Positions 43,509 through 54,821 of a stretch of 64,000 nucleotides of DNA are shown one piece after another. Within the stretch, counting starts at the first letter, position 1. Every line of letters starts with the position of its first letter. The notes below the pieces were generated by a model. That model saw only the letters and a program-made list of their open reading frames with translations, was not told where the DNA came from and searched no databases. The stretch spans positions 19,186 through 83,185 of the forward strand of contig NZ_JACHXI010000020.1 of assembly GCF_014191985.1 (NCBI RefSeq). The letters run 5' to 3'. A program made the translations under genes and the position numbers. This DNA is from Azomonas macrocytogenes (GTDB lineage: Bacteria; Pseudomonadota; Gammaproteobacteria; Pseudomonadales; Pseudomonadaceae).

Positions 43509-44013
43509 TTTAGGTAAGGCTCCTTCCTTCGAGGCACGTTCTATACGGCTGTGCTCGTACTTCTAACGGCCTATAACTGATGGCTCGGCTCATTGGTTAA
43601 TTATGATGTGAAGATGCGAAGACATTGCGCCTTCCATCGGACACTCTCGTCGGACCGTGAAGGGAGGAATGAGTTCACTGCGAAGGGGCACAATTGCAAT
43701 AAATAGACAGTTTTTTATTTTGTTATAACTTATTGTTTGTGAATGGTTTTTTATGTTCATGAAGAGACTTGCAGGTTTTTTGCAACGTTCGGCTTCATTA
43801 GGGTGATTATTGACGCAGGAGTCAGTTTTATTCTGACGACCGGTTTCGGACCGAACTGATGCCTGGTGCTGGAATAGTCAGCTTGGTCGGATTTCATCAA
43901 TAGCGAATGAAATCGCCGTTTTCCGATGACCATTCTGATGTTGCCGGACCAAGGCTCGTTGACGTTTCGTCACGGTCATAATGAAACCTAAACCGGACCT
44001 TAAAGGAGCTGTA
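43509..44013. promoter_or_regulatory. Divergent promoter region of the polysaccharide locus and yegS-like gene
   Basis: A 505-base gap with no gene. It has an AT-rich core near 43690-43760 and short inverted repeats such as GTCAG (43821-43825) / CTGAC (43833-43837) and TTCGG-A-CCGAA near 43845. It must contain the main promoter of the minus-strand locus, but I cannot identify it. No JUMPstart/ops element is visible. Confidence 0.4.
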
Positions 44014-44949
44014 ATGAGCAAACTCAGAGCTTGCCTGATTCTCAATGGAAAACAGGCCAACAATGAAGGCATCAGAACTGCGGTTCATTTACAGCGCGAG
44101 CGAGGCTGGGATCTGTCGGTGCGTGTTACTTGGGAAGCCAGTGATGTATCCAGGCTGGTACAGGAAGCACTGGCCGACGGCCACTCCATACTGGTTGCCG
44201 GCGGTGGCGATGGCACGCTGGGCGAGGTTGCCGATGCGCTGCTCAAGGCTAAGGGCGAGGCCAGTTTGGTTCTGTTGCCACTAGGGACGGCCAACGACTT
44301 CGCCACAGCGGCAGGTATACCGCTGGAGCCGGTCGATGCGCTGGAATTGCTTGATACGCCTCCCGTTGCCGTCGATCTGGGAAAAATGAATTCGCGCTTT
44401 TTCCTTAATATCGCAACGGGTGGCTTTGGCTCGCAGGTCACGGCCAATACTTCTGAAGATCTGAAGCGATTCCTGGGGGGAGGGGCTTATCTTCTGACCG
44501 GATTGACCCGTTTTGCCGAGGTTCATTCGGTGCGCGGTCGTTTCCATGGTCCGGATTTCGAGTGGGAGGGCGACTTTTTTGCTTTTGGCATCGGTAATGG
44601 CAGACAAGCAGGTGGCGGTCAGGAGCTTTGCCCACGTGCGCTTATCGACGATGGTTTGCTTGATCTGTGCATCATTCCGGCCCCCACCGATACAGTGAGT
44701 ACCTTGGGTACCTTGCTGGCCAGAGGCCTGCATGGCGTAGAGGCTATCTCGCTGAACGCTCGTCTACCTTGGATAGATGTGAGCTTTCCCGAGGCCCTGG
44801 ATATCAATCTCGATGGCGAGCCGGCTTCGAACGAGCGCATGCATTTTTCAATACAGCCCCAGGCATTGCGCCTGCATTTGCCAGCCGACTCTCCTTTATT
44901 GAAAGCCAATAGTGATGCCGAACCTGGGGAGGCAACAGGCGGTGAGTGA
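44014..44949 (+). CDS. YegS-like diacylglycerol/lipid kinase
   Basis: A 311-residue DAGK-catalytic-domain protein of the YegS class, which phosphorylates a lipid such as phosphatidylglycerol. ILNGKQANNEG opens the fold, ILVAGGGDGTLGEVADALL (GGDGT motif) and PLGTANDFATAAGIP follow, and NIATGGFGSQVTANTSEDLKR and ALDINLDGEP are further family blocks. The ATG at 44014 is chosen because AAAGGAG is eight bases upstream; an in-frame ATG 11 codons earlier has no such site. It is convergent with the transglycosylase gene. Confidence 0.93.
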   Translation: MSKLRACLILNGKQANNEGIRTAVHLQRERGWDLSVRVTWEASDVSRLVQEALADGHSILVAGGGDGTLGEVADALLKAKGEASLVLLPLGTANDFATAAGIPLEPVDALELLDTPPVAVDLGKMNSRFFLNIATGGFGSQVTANTSEDLKRFLGGGAYLLTGLTRFAEVHSVRGRFHGPDFEWEGDFFAFGIGNGRQAGGGQELCPRALIDDGLLDLCIIPAPTDTVSTLGTLLARGLHGVEAISLNARLPWIDVSFPEALDINLDGEPASNERMHFSIQPQALRLHLPADSPLLKANSDAEPGEATGGE

Positions 44950-45006
44950 ATCCAGTACAGCGCTTTGTCGGTAATCGATCCGGAAGAAGCGGTGGGTGCG
45001 ATGCGC

Positions 45007-45040
45007 AATCATCCGCGTAGCGCGGATGATTCGGTATTTT
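45007..45040. terminator. Perfect 11-bp hairpin between convergent genes
   Basis: AATCATCCGCG (45007-45017), loop TAG, CGCGGATGATT (45021-45031), then CGGTATTTT. It lies between the convergent yegS-like and slt genes and could end transcripts from either side. Confidence 0.7.
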
Positions 45041-45085
45041 GGCAAGCTTCAGGCGTGGTGTGAGCTGAAGCCGCCAGTTCTGGTT

Positions 45086-47011
45086 CTATTGACTCTCGAA
45101 GAACCGCTCATGCCATTCCACCAGAGGTTGTGGTGCGTTGAGTTTCTGTCCGTAGATGACGGCATAGGTCAGAACGTTCTGCACATACTGGCGAGTTTCG
45201 TCGAAGGGAATGTTCTCGATCCATACATCGAAAGACAGGTGCCGGGCATCCTGTAGCCATTGGCGAACCCGGCCGGGGCCTGCGTTGTAGGCAGCGGATG
45301 CCAGTACCCGGTTGCCGTTGAACTGCCCGTAGATCTGGCTCAGGTAAGCAGCTCCAAGCTGGATATTGGTATCCGGATTCAGCACATGTTGCGGCGATGC
45401 CAGCGGAATACCGAAGCGCCGGGCGGTTTCCTTGGCGGTGGCCGGCATCAGTTGCATCAGCCCACTTGCTCCTGCCTGCGAGCGGGCATCGGCCATGAAG
45501 GCGCTTTCCTGGCGAGTAATGGCGAAAACCCAGCTTGGATGGATATCCCGCTGATTGGCAGCCTGTACCAGATTGCTGCGATGGGCCATGGGGAAGCGAA
45601 TGTCTAGATCATCCCAGTACTTGGCCTGGCTGATGGTGCGAATGGCCGGAAAATACCAGCCCATGTCATAAGCTATGCGGGCCTGGGCAACCAGTTCGTC
45701 GCGCTTGAACAGGTGGCTGGCGTGATACCACTCGCGCCGTGCATCGACGATCTGGCCACGGGCATGCAGCTCCATGGCACGGCGAATGCCGGCCACATTA
45801 CGAACCCGCTGCATGACTCGGTTATCCAGAACCAGCGGCTGGCTGCGCAAATGGTAGGGCGCCTGGATACGGTCGGCGGAAAGGAAGCCGTAGAAGTCCC
45901 GTTCCTGGGCGACTGGCCGATAAAGCTGGGCTGCCTGTTCGCTCTGTGGGCGTGCCAGTTCCAGGCTGCGTGCCTGCCAGTAGCGCCAGCGATTGGTCGA
46001 GGCAAGGGTCTCCGGAAAGCGCTGGGTCAGCTGATACACCTCGTCCCAGCGGCCAAGCCGTAGCAACAGGCGGGCCCGCCATTCGGTAAGGGTATCGTCA
46101 CGCAATTGCGGATCGTACTTGGCCATCACTGCGAGTGCGCGGCTATCGAAGCGCCGGGCCAGAATCAGGCCGATCTGGCGAGCCAGAGCGACTTTTTCGC
46201 TCTCCGAGAATTGCAGGCGCCTGGCATAGTCTTCCAGCATGGCCAGTGCTCTTTCCGGGTCCTGGCGAGCGAGACGGCGCAAGCCGAATCCGACGACATC
46301 GCCCATGGCTTCGCTGGCTGGGAGAAAGCGTTCGGGCTGGTTCAGCAATTGTGGTTTCTTGGCGACATCCATAAGCAGTTCACCCTGCCGGCGTAGGGTC
46401 GTCAACTGCTTGGTCAAGCTGCTGGCCAGAGCGGGATTACCGGCTTCCATGGCCAGCTTGGTACGTTGCCAGAGCATCTCCTGGGTGAGCTTGCCGGCTG
46501 CGGCCCAACGGTCGAACAGAAGATTGCAGCTATCGGGCTGTGATTTGCCGATCAGCCACAGGCGCTCCGCTGTGGCATAACCGTCTGCAGTCATGCCGTT
46601 TTCCAACTGATAGCGCCCGTACAGGCAATCCAGTTCGGCAAAATCGAGCGATGGATCGTAGTGACGGATGAAACCCTGCCAGTCACCGCGCCCGGCCAGT
46701 GTGCGCAACCAGCGCAATTTCATCCAGCGGCTCTGCGGAAGATCGCCATGCGCGGTGAGAAATTCATCCACTTCGGTCTTGCCGGCAGTGTCCAGGCGGG
46801 CATTCAGCTCGGTGTATGCCAGATAGGGTTCCAGCGGATAGTCGCGCAGCGCCTGGGCATACATCCGGTAGGGGGCAGTGTTGCCCTTGGCCAGCGCCTG
46901 CTTGGCTTCATCATAGTAGCGGCGTTGCTCAGCCAGAGTGGCGGCAGTGCCATCGAAAGCGTAGACGCAGAGGAACAGATTACAGCAGAGCAGGACGAGT
47001 CGACCGCGCAT
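45086..47011 (-). CDS. slt: Soluble lytic murein transglycosylase (Slt family)
   Basis: A 641-residue periplasmic enzyme that cleaves peptidoglycan glycan strands with 1,6-anhydro-MurNAc formation. The start at 47011 gives a signal peptide MRGRLVLLCCNLFLCVYAFDGTAA; the frame also allows ATG 47053, 14 codons earlier. Residues ~25-450 form the superhelical U- and L-domains (many TPR-like helices such as LRDYPLEPYLAYTELN). The C-terminal catalytic domain holds the catalytic Glu in ITRQESAFMADARSQAGASG, then LMQLMPATAKETARRFG, NIQLGAAYLSQIYGQFNG and LASAAYNAGPGRVRQWL. Length and order match Slt70. Confidence 0.95.
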   Translation of the reverse strand: MRGRLVLLCCNLFLCVYAFDGTAATLAEQRRYYDEAKQALAKGNTAPYRMYAQALRDYPLEPYLAYTELNARLDTAGKTEVDEFLTAHGDLPQSRWMKLRWLRTLAGRGDWQGFIRHYDPSLDFAELDCLYGRYQLENGMTADGYATAERLWLIGKSQPDSCNLLFDRWAAAGKLTQEMLWQRTKLAMEAGNPALASSLTKQLTTLRRQGELLMDVAKKPQLLNQPERFLPASEAMGDVVGFGLRRLARQDPERALAMLEDYARRLQFSESEKVALARQIGLILARRFDSRALAVMAKYDPQLRDDTLTEWRARLLLRLGRWDEVYQLTQRFPETLASTNRWRYWQARSLELARPQSEQAAQLYRPVAQERDFYGFLSADRIQAPYHLRSQPLVLDNRVMQRVRNVAGIRRAMELHARGQIVDARREWYHASHLFKRDELVAQARIAYDMGWYFPAIRTISQAKYWDDLDIRFPMAHRSNLVQAANQRDIHPSWVFAITRQESAFMADARSQAGASGLMQLMPATAKETARRFGIPLASPQHVLNPDTNIQLGAAYLSQIYGQFNGNRVLASAAYNAGPGRVRQWLQDARHLSFDVWIENIPFDETRQYVQNVLTYAVIYGQKLNAPQPLVEWHERFFESQ

Positions 47012-47222
47012 GATAGTTCCGGAAGCGAGGAGAATGGATGGTAGGTGATTCATCCTAGCTTAACCTGCCCGAATGACCAGTGAAATGCGGCCCGGCAGAA
47101 AGCTGCTGGATGTGTTGGAGATTGGAAGCAATCACACGTTTTTCAAGATTTTGGGCCGCTGATCCGGGCGGCTTGCAGCCCTGGCGCTTCTGCTAGAATG
47201 GCGCTTCATTCCGGAGGTACCC

Positions 47223-49130
<1,908 letters not shown>

Positions 49131-49233
49131 CTCGCTGCCATGGCCGGGTGAGGCGGCTTTGTGGAGGAGCCTTGCCTCCTCCGTTCGCGCCATCGAATCG
49201 AGCAGTGTCCGCGATACCTGACCGGGTTGCTCG

Positions 49234-49674
49234 CTATTCTTCCTTGGGTAGCCGTACCGCCAGCACATCGCAAGGTGCGCCGTGCAGGATATCGTTGGCT
49301 GTGGAGCCCAGTAACAAAGCCAGGCCATGGCGGCCATGGCTACCGACCACGATCAGGTCGCAATTCTGTTCCTGGGCAAGGCGGTGTACTTCCTGACGCG
49401 GCTGGCCATAGGCGAGATGGCATTGCTCTGTGGTCAGCTCCGGATACTGGGCAGTGAATTTCTTCATCTGTGCGCGGGCCTGTTCGAATTGCTGTTGTTG
49501 CATCATCGACAGATCCATCGGCACATCGCCACCGAAGGCCATGGCCATGGGTTCGATGATATGCACCAGGCGCAATCGGGCTCCATTGATCCGGGCCAGT
49601 TCGTTGCCGCGCGCAATGACCGGGAGGCATTCGTCGGTCAGATCGATGGCGACCAGAATATGTTTGTAGGACAT
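49234..49674 (-). CDS. Universal stress protein UspA family
   Basis: A 146-residue single Usp domain. MSYKHILVAIDLTDECLPVI opens the fold, and the nucleotide-binding block is VVGSHGRHGLALLLGSTANDIL near the C-terminus. It ends CDVLAVRLPKEE. The presence of the G-2X-G-9X-G-S/T pattern suggests ATP binding, as in UspFG/MJ0577-type proteins. It is convergent with uup. Function is stress survival by family, with no specific target. Confidence 0.93.
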   Translation of the reverse strand: MSYKHILVAIDLTDECLPVIARGNELARINGARLRLVHIIEPMAMAFGGDVPMDLSMMQQQQFEQARAQMKKFTAQYPELTTEQCHLAYGQPRQEVHRLAQEQNCDLIVVGSHGRHGLALLLGSTANDILHGAPCDVLAVRLPKEE

Positions 49675-49886
49675 GGTGGTTCTCCCTTGAGGCCTGTTAT
49701 GAACTATATAACAGTCGATTATCCGGCTGTTTCGGTATCCCGAGTAAATCTGCGAGCGTTGCAGGGACTCCGAGGCGTCGTCGGCGGAGCGAATTCAGCG
49801 GGTTGCCTGCGGATGATCCTAATCGCTGCCTGCTATCATGCCCTTACCCTTTTTGTCGCACGTTCGGCCTCGACGAGGACCTTTGC

Positions 49887-50357
49887 ATGTTGATGTTCGA
49901 TAATGACTACGCGATCGTCTGGATCATTTATTTGATCGGGGCGGTCGGTTGCCTGGCAGTATGGTTTCGCCTTACTCGCTGGATGTGGCGCTTGTTGCGT
50001 GAACCATTGCGCCTGGCGCTGGCCGTACTGCTGCTCACGCCGACCATTGTCGATCCCGATCGCTCTCTCTACGCTCCGGCGCTTGCCACCGCTGTGTTCG
50101 AGGCTGCTTTCAAACTGGGCAACAATGCCTTGCACGCAATCCCGGATCTGGCGTTGTACGCCCTGATCGGTTTTTCCCTGTACCTGCTGTTTGCCCTGGC
50201 GCGCTGGTTCTTCGAGCGCAATCGTGAGCAACAGATCGAGCAGCAGCGTGCCGAAGAACGATTGCAGGATCAGCGAACCCTGCGCGAGCGCATGCAAAGC
50301 ATCGCCAGGGAGGATGCACGCCTCGATAGCTCGGCAGGAGCCGGGTCACGCGCGTGA
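49887..50357 (+). CDS. Conserved membrane protein of unknown function
   Basis: A 156-residue protein I do not recognise functionally. Two to three hydrophobic helices: IVWIIYLIGAVGCLAVWFRL (first), LALAVLLLTPTIV (second) and LALYALIGFSLYLLFALARWF (third). After the last helix, residues ~115-156 form a charged, coiled-coil-like tail (RNREQQIEQQRAEERLQDQ). Start ATG 49887 with GAGGAC upstream; an ATG two codons later is also possible. It precedes the amidotransferase gene by 90 bases. I recall similar proteins in Pseudomonas near uup. Confidence 0.75.
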   Translation: MLMFDNDYAIVWIIYLIGAVGCLAVWFRLTRWMWRLLREPLRLALAVLLLTPTIVDPDRSLYAPALATAVFEAAFKLGNNALHAIPDLALYALIGFSLYLLFALARWFFERNREQQIEQQRAEERLQDQRTLRERMQSIAREDARLDSSAGAGSRA

Positions 50358-50400
50358 GTGCCCGGCGATCCAGGTAGAAGACTGGACGAAAAAGTCCAGT
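50340..50400. terminator. Two hairpins between the membrane protein and amidotransferase genes
   Basis: The first contains the 12-base palindrome TCACGCGCGTGA at 50346-50357, inside CCGGG (50341-50345) and CCCGG (50361-50365), and covers the stop codon of the membrane-protein gene. The second is ACTGGAC (50381-50387), loop GAAAAA, GTCCAGT (50394-50400), with no T-run. GTCCAGT recurs at 50416-50422. Confidence 0.45.
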
Positions 50401-50447
50401 ACCTGTTTACTCGATGTCCAGTGTTTTCACTCACGGAGAGACACGGC

Positions 50448-51230
50448 ATGTGCGAATTGCTCGGCATGAGCGCCAATGTCCCTACCGATATCCTGTTCAG
50501 CTTCACCGGGCTCATGCAGCGTGGCGGCAATACCGGTCCGCACAAGGATGGCTGGGGGATTGCGTTTTACGAAGGCCGCGGGCTACGTCTGTTCCAGGAT
50601 ACGAAGGCCAGCGTCGATTCCGAGGTGGCGCAGTTGGTAAGACGTTATCCAATCAAAAGCGAGATCGTGATTGGCCATATCCGCCAGGCCAATATCGGCA
50701 GGATCTGCCTGGTCAATACCCACCCCTTCGTTCGCGAGCTCTGGGGCAGCAATTGGTGCTTCGCACATAACGGCCAATTGGCCGATTTTCATCCGCCCAA
50801 GGGCTTCTACTGGCCGGTTGGCGATACCGATAGTGAAAAGGCGTTTTGCGACATGCTCAACCGTGTCCGGGAAGCCTTCTCCGGGCCGGTCGAGGCGGAG
50901 CGACTGATTCCTGTCCTGACGCGGGCCTGTGCCGAGTACCGAAAAAGTGGCGTATTCAACTGCCTGCTCAGTAATGGCGACTGGCTGTTCAGTTTCTGCA
51001 GCACCAAGCTGGTGGAAATCACCCGCAAGGCTCCTTTTGGCCCTGCCAGGCTCAAGGATGCTGACATGAGTGTGGATTTCCAGGCCGTCACCACACCTGA
51101 CGATGTAGTGACCGTGCTCGCCACGGAAGACTTGACCCACGATGAAACCTGGACCAGCCATCCGTCTGGCGGCTGGAGCCTGTGGCGGCATGGCGAGTGC
51201 GTCGTACGTGGGCAGATAGAGGAGCAATAG
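50448..51230 (+). CDS. Class II glutamine amidotransferase (YafJ-like)
   Basis: A 260-residue Ntn-hydrolase-type protein. The start MCELLGMSANVP exposes Cys2, the nucleophile that cleaves glutamine after removal of Met1. GLMQRGGNTGPHKDGWGIAFYEGRG, IGHIRQANIGRICLVNTHPF and WCFAHNGQLADF are family blocks for the glutaminase pocket. No synthase domain is fused, so ammonia must go to a separate or unknown partner. It is similar to YafJ of E. coli, whose acceptor is not known to me. The ATG at 50448 is the only start that gives Cys2. Confidence 0.92.
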   Translation: MCELLGMSANVPTDILFSFTGLMQRGGNTGPHKDGWGIAFYEGRGLRLFQDTKASVDSEVAQLVRRYPIKSEIVIGHIRQANIGRICLVNTHPFVRELWGSNWCFAHNGQLADFHPPKGFYWPVGDTDSEKAFCDMLNRVREAFSGPVEAERLIPVLTRACAEYRKSGVFNCLLSNGDWLFSFCSTKLVEITRKAPFGPARLKDADMSVDFQAVTTPDDVVTVLATEDLTHDETWTSHPSGGWSLWRHGECVVRGQIEEQ

Positions 51231-51329
51231 CGGCAGGAGGCTGTCTGCGCCTGTCGCTGTTTGCCCATAGCCGCCATAGCCGTAGCGGCACTCTGATGCC
51301 GTGTTTCATGCCTGGGCGCAAAGGCGGAT

Positions 51330-52508
51330 TCAGCGTGCCAGATACTTAATTCCTTCTTCCAGCCCGCTCAAGGTCAATGGATACATGTGGCCGTTCACCA
51401 GTTCGCGGACGATACCGATGGATGTGGTATAGCCCCAATAGCTTTGCGCGTAGGGATTGATCCAGATGAGCTTGCGGTATTTCTCCATGAAGCGTTGCAT
51501 CCAGAGATAGCCGGCTTCCTCGTTCCAGTGTTCGACGCTGCCTCCGGGGTGAGTGATTTCGTAAGGCGCCATGGAGGCGTCACCGACGAACACCACCTTC
51601 CAATCCGGCCCGTAGGTGTGCAGCACATCCAGCGTCGGCGTAAGCTGAGAGTTGCGCCGCAGGTTGTCGCGCCAGATCGCTTCGTAGATGAAGTTGTGAA
51701 AATAGTAGTACTCGATGTGCTTGAATTCGCTCCGGCAGGCGGAAAACAGCTCTTCACAGGTTTTGACGTGCGCATCCATCGAGCCACCGATATCGAACAG
51801 CAAGAGCAGCTTCACGGCATTGCGCCGCTCGGGGCGCATGCGGATGTTCAAAAGCCCGGCATCGCGTGCGGTATGTTCGATGGTTTCATCGATATCCAGT
51901 TCTTGCGCCGCCCCTTCGCGGGCAAACTTGCGCAATCGGCGCAACGCCATCTGGATATTGCGACTGCCGACTTCCACTTGATCGTCCAGGTTGCGATAGT
52001 CGCGGCGCTCCCAGACCTTCACAGCCTTGCCCTGACGCTTGCCGGCGTCGCCCACGCGAATGCCTTCAGGGTGGTAGCCGCCCGAGCCGAACGGGCTGGT
52101 GCCGCCGGTGCCGATCCACTTGCTACCGCCGGCGTGCTTCTCGTTCTGTTCTTCCAGGCGTTGCTTGAAGGTTTCGATCAACTTGTCCAGCCCGCCCAGA
52201 CTCTGGATCTGCGCCTTCTCCTCGGCACTCAGCGAGCGTTCGAATTCCTTGCGTAGCCACTCTTCGGGAATCAATGCTTCGAGTAGTTGTTCGAGGTTCT
52301 GCAACCCATTGAAGTAGGTCGCAAAAGCGCGGTCGAATTTATCGAAGTGACGTTCGTCCTTGACCATGATGGCGCGCGCCAGGAAGTAGAACTCGTCCAT
52401 ATCGGCGAATATCACACGCTGTTCCAATGCTTCGATTAAGTCGAGCAGCTCGCGTACCGAAACCGGCACTCTGGCCGCGCGCATTTCGTTGAACAGGTTG
52501 AGTAGCAT
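51330..52508 (-). CDS. VWA domain-containing CoxE-like protein
   Basis: A 392-residue protein with a C-terminal von Willebrand A domain. MIDAS-type motif LLLFDIGGSMDAHVKTCEE (DXGXS, near residue 237) is slightly degenerate from DXSXS, and ...YTYGPDWKVVFVGDASM and the later TSIGIVRELVNGHMYPLTLSG close the domain. The N-terminal half is mostly helical and ends in the basic/Gly-rich linker. Such CoxE-type VWA proteins pair with MoxR AAA+ ATPases as metal-dependent chaperones. The partner MoxR gene lies 30 bases upstream on the same strand. Confidence 0.9.
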   Translation of the reverse strand: MLLNLFNEMRAARVPVSVRELLDLIEALEQRVIFADMDEFYFLARAIMVKDERHFDKFDRAFATYFNGLQNLEQLLEALIPEEWLRKEFERSLSAEEKAQIQSLGGLDKLIETFKQRLEEQNEKHAGGSKWIGTGGTSPFGSGGYHPEGIRVGDAGKRQGKAVKVWERRDYRNLDDQVEVGSRNIQMALRRLRKFAREGAAQELDIDETIEHTARDAGLLNIRMRPERRNAVKLLLLFDIGGSMDAHVKTCEELFSACRSEFKHIEYYYFHNFIYEAIWRDNLRRNSQLTPTLDVLHTYGPDWKVVFVGDASMAPYEITHPGGSVEHWNEEAGYLWMQRFMEKYRKLIWINPYAQSYWGYTTSIGIVRELVNGHMYPLTLSGLEEGIKYLAR

Positions 52509-52538
52509 GGCGATACTCCTGTAGCGACGGAGGGGCGG

Positions 52539-53384
52539 TCAGCGATTGCCGCGTCGACTCATAAACGCCAGCCGTTCCAGCAACTGCACGTCCTGCTCGT
52601 TCTTCACCAGTGCGCCGGCCAGAGGTGGGATGGCCTTGGTCGGGTCGCGTTCGCGCAACACAGCCTCGCCGATATCGTCGGCCATCAGCAGTTTCAACCA
52701 GTCGACCAGTTCCGAGGTCGAGGGCTTTTTCTTCAGGCCCGGCAGGCTGCGCACATCGAAGAAGATGTTCAGCGCCTCGCTGACCAGCGTCGATTTGATT
52801 CGAGGAAAGTGCACGTCGACGATTTTCTGCAGCGTTTCGCGATCCGGGAAGGCGATGTAATGGAAGAAGCAGCGACGCAGGAAAGCGTCCGGCAGCTCTT
52901 TTTCGTTGTTCGAGGTGATGACGATGATCGGCCGTTGCCTGGCCTTGATCGTCTCGCCGGTCTCGTAGACGAAAAATTCCATTCGGTCGAGTTCCTGTAG
53001 CAGATCGTTGGGAAACTCGATATCCGCCTTGTCGATCTCGTCAATCAGCAGGATGACGCGCTCATCTGTTTCAAAGGCTTCCCAGAGCTTGCCTTTCTTT
53101 ATGTAGTTGCTTACCTCGTGAACGCCCTCTACCCCCAACTGCGAGTCACGCAGGCGGCTGACCGCGTCATATTCGTAAAGCCCCTGGTGTGCCTTGGTGG
53201 TGAACTTGATATGCCACGTGATCAACCGGGTGCCGAAGGATTCGGCCAACTGTTCGGCGAGCATGGTTTTACCGGTACCTGGTTCGCCTTTTACCAGCAA
53301 GGGGCGTTGCAGGGTGATCGCGGCATTTACTGCCAGCTTGAGATCGTCGGTGGCGACGTAGGCGGCGGTGCCTTCGAACTTCAT
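52539..53384 (-). CDS. MoxR family AAA+ ATPase
   Basis: A 281-residue AAA+ ATPase. Walker A is VKGEPGTGKTMLAEQLA (~residues 32-48), Walker B is VILLIDEIDKADIEFPN, sensor 1 is IVITSNNEKELPDAFLRRCFFHY, and the C-terminal lid begins near residue 200. MoxR proteins use ATP to remodel or activate partner proteins, usually through a VWA-domain adaptor; the CoxE-like gene directly downstream (30 bases) fits. The target substrate is not shown by the neighbours. Confidence 0.93.
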   Translation of the reverse strand: MKFEGTAAYVATDDLKLAVNAAITLQRPLLVKGEPGTGKTMLAEQLAESFGTRLITWHIKFTTKAHQGLYEYDAVSRLRDSQLGVEGVHEVSNYIKKGKLWEAFETDERVILLIDEIDKADIEFPNDLLQELDRMEFFVYETGETIKARQRPIIVITSNNEKELPDAFLRRCFFHYIAFPDRETLQKIVDVHFPRIKSTLVSEALNIFFDVRSLPGLKKKPSTSELVDWLKLLMADDIGEAVLRERDPTKAIPPLAGALVKNEQDVQLLERLAFMSRRGNR

Positions 53385-53606
53385 GGATTGATTCCTCGGG
53401 CCGGTCTCTAAGGCAATTTCGTGTCTATGCTCGACTATAACGTTATCTGTTTATGCAATGATGGCTTTTTCAACCGATGACCGTTTACCGCGTTGTTACC
53501 GACAGTAGTGAAGCTGTCATCGATCAAGGGCTGTTGGCTGGACGAGTGCAATACCTGGGCATAGGCTGGTGCGCGTCCGAATCACTTTGAAGCAAGAGTA
53601 GGAACC

Positions 53607-54581
53607 ATGACTCGAATCTACGCAGATAACGCACGTTCCATTGGCAATACACCGCTGGTAATGATCAATCGTCTAGGCCCCAAGGGCGTCACCATTCTGG
53701 CCAAGATCGAGGGGCGTAACCCGGCTTATTCGGTCAAGTGTCGGATCGGTGCCGGAATGATCTGGGATGCCGAACAATCCGGCAGGCTCAAGCCGGGCAT
53801 GACCCTAGTGGAACCCACTTCCGGCAATACCGGGATCGGGCTGGCCTTCGTCGCTGCGGCGCGTGGCTATAAGCTGATCCTGACCATGCCGGCCTCCATG
53901 AGCCTGGAGCGGCGCAAGGTGCTGAAGGCGCTGGGCGCGGAATTGGTACTGACCGAGCCGGCCAAGGGCATGAAGGGGGCAATCGAGAAAGCCACTGAAA
54001 TTGCTGCTGCCAATACCGAGCAGTATTTCATGCCACAGCAGTTCGAGAATCCATCCAATCCGGCCATTCATGAAAAGACTACCGGCCCGGAAATCTGGAA
54101 CGATACCGACGGTAATGTCGACGTACTGGTTGCCGGTGTGGGCACCGGCGGCACCATTACTGGTGTTTCACGCTATATCAAGAAAACCATGGGCAAGCCG
54201 CTGCTGTCCGTGGCAGTGGAGCCGATCGGTTCCCCGGTGATCAGCCAGACGCTGGCCGGTGAAGAGGTCAAGCCCAGCCCGCACAAGATCCAGGGTATCG
54301 GTGCCGGTTTCGTGCCGAAGAACCTTGATCTGTCGATCGTGGACCGTGTCGAGCAGATCGCCGACGATGAGGCCAAGGATATGGCCCTGCGCCTGATGCG
54401 CGAGGAAGGCATTCTCTGCGGTATTTCCTGTGGTGCTGCCATGGCGGCAGCGGTGCGCCTGGCCGAGCATCCCGATATGCAGGGCAAGACCATTGTCGTG
54501 ATTTTGCCGGACTCGGGTGAGCGTTATCTCTCTTCCATGCTTTTCGACGGTATGTTCAGTGAGCAGGAAACCGTCCAGTAG
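53607..54581 (+). CDS. cysK: Cysteine synthase A (O-acetylserine sulfhydrylase)
   Basis: A 324-residue PLP enzyme converting O-acetylserine and sulfide to cysteine. It aligns well with E. coli Cys[15 protein letters not shown], the PLP lysine in [20 protein letters not shown], substrate loop [38 protein letters not shown] (phosphate-binding), and [14 protein letters not shown] near the C-terminus. I prefer CysK over CysM because of the long [16 protein letters not shown] and [11 protein letters not shown] segments. No other cys genes are nearby. Confidence 0.95.
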   Translation: MTRIYADNARSIGNTPLVMINRLGPKGVTILAKIEGRNPAYSVKCRIGAGMIWDAEQSGRLKPGMTLVEPTSGNTGIGLAFVAAARGYKLILTMPASMSLERRKVLKALGAELVLTEPAKGMKGAIEKATEIAAANTEQYFMPQQFENPSNPAIHEKTTGPEIWNDTDGNVDVLVAGVGTGGTITGVSRYIKKTMGKPLLSVAVEPIGSPVISQTLAGEEVKPSPHKIQGIGAGFVPKNLDLSIVDRVEQIADDEAKDMALRLMREEGILCGISCGAAMAAAVRLAEHPDMQGKTIVVILPDSGERYLSSMLFDGMFSEQETVQ

Positions 54582-54821
54582 GGCTCTGCCTGGCAGATTC
54601 TAGTCACTATGAACACGGACTTGGAAGACAGCTTGTTGTCTGCTCGGTCCGTATAATGAAGCCATTCCAGGCCTGCCGCCAGCATGGTGTCGCAAGCTGG
54701 AACCACAGTCTGCTGGATACCTTGCGTCGCCTGTCTCGATTCTCTGGAATGTGATTTGCGTGTATGGCTTGGGGCTACAGCAGGCTGTCATCGAGCAAGT
54801 CAGATAGGAAAACAACATATC

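Noticed and set aside
43509..44013. JUMPstart/ops element at the head of the polysaccharide locus
   Set aside because: No GGCGGTAG-type sequence is seen in the expected upstream region; only the internal hairpin at 39151-39186 is similar.
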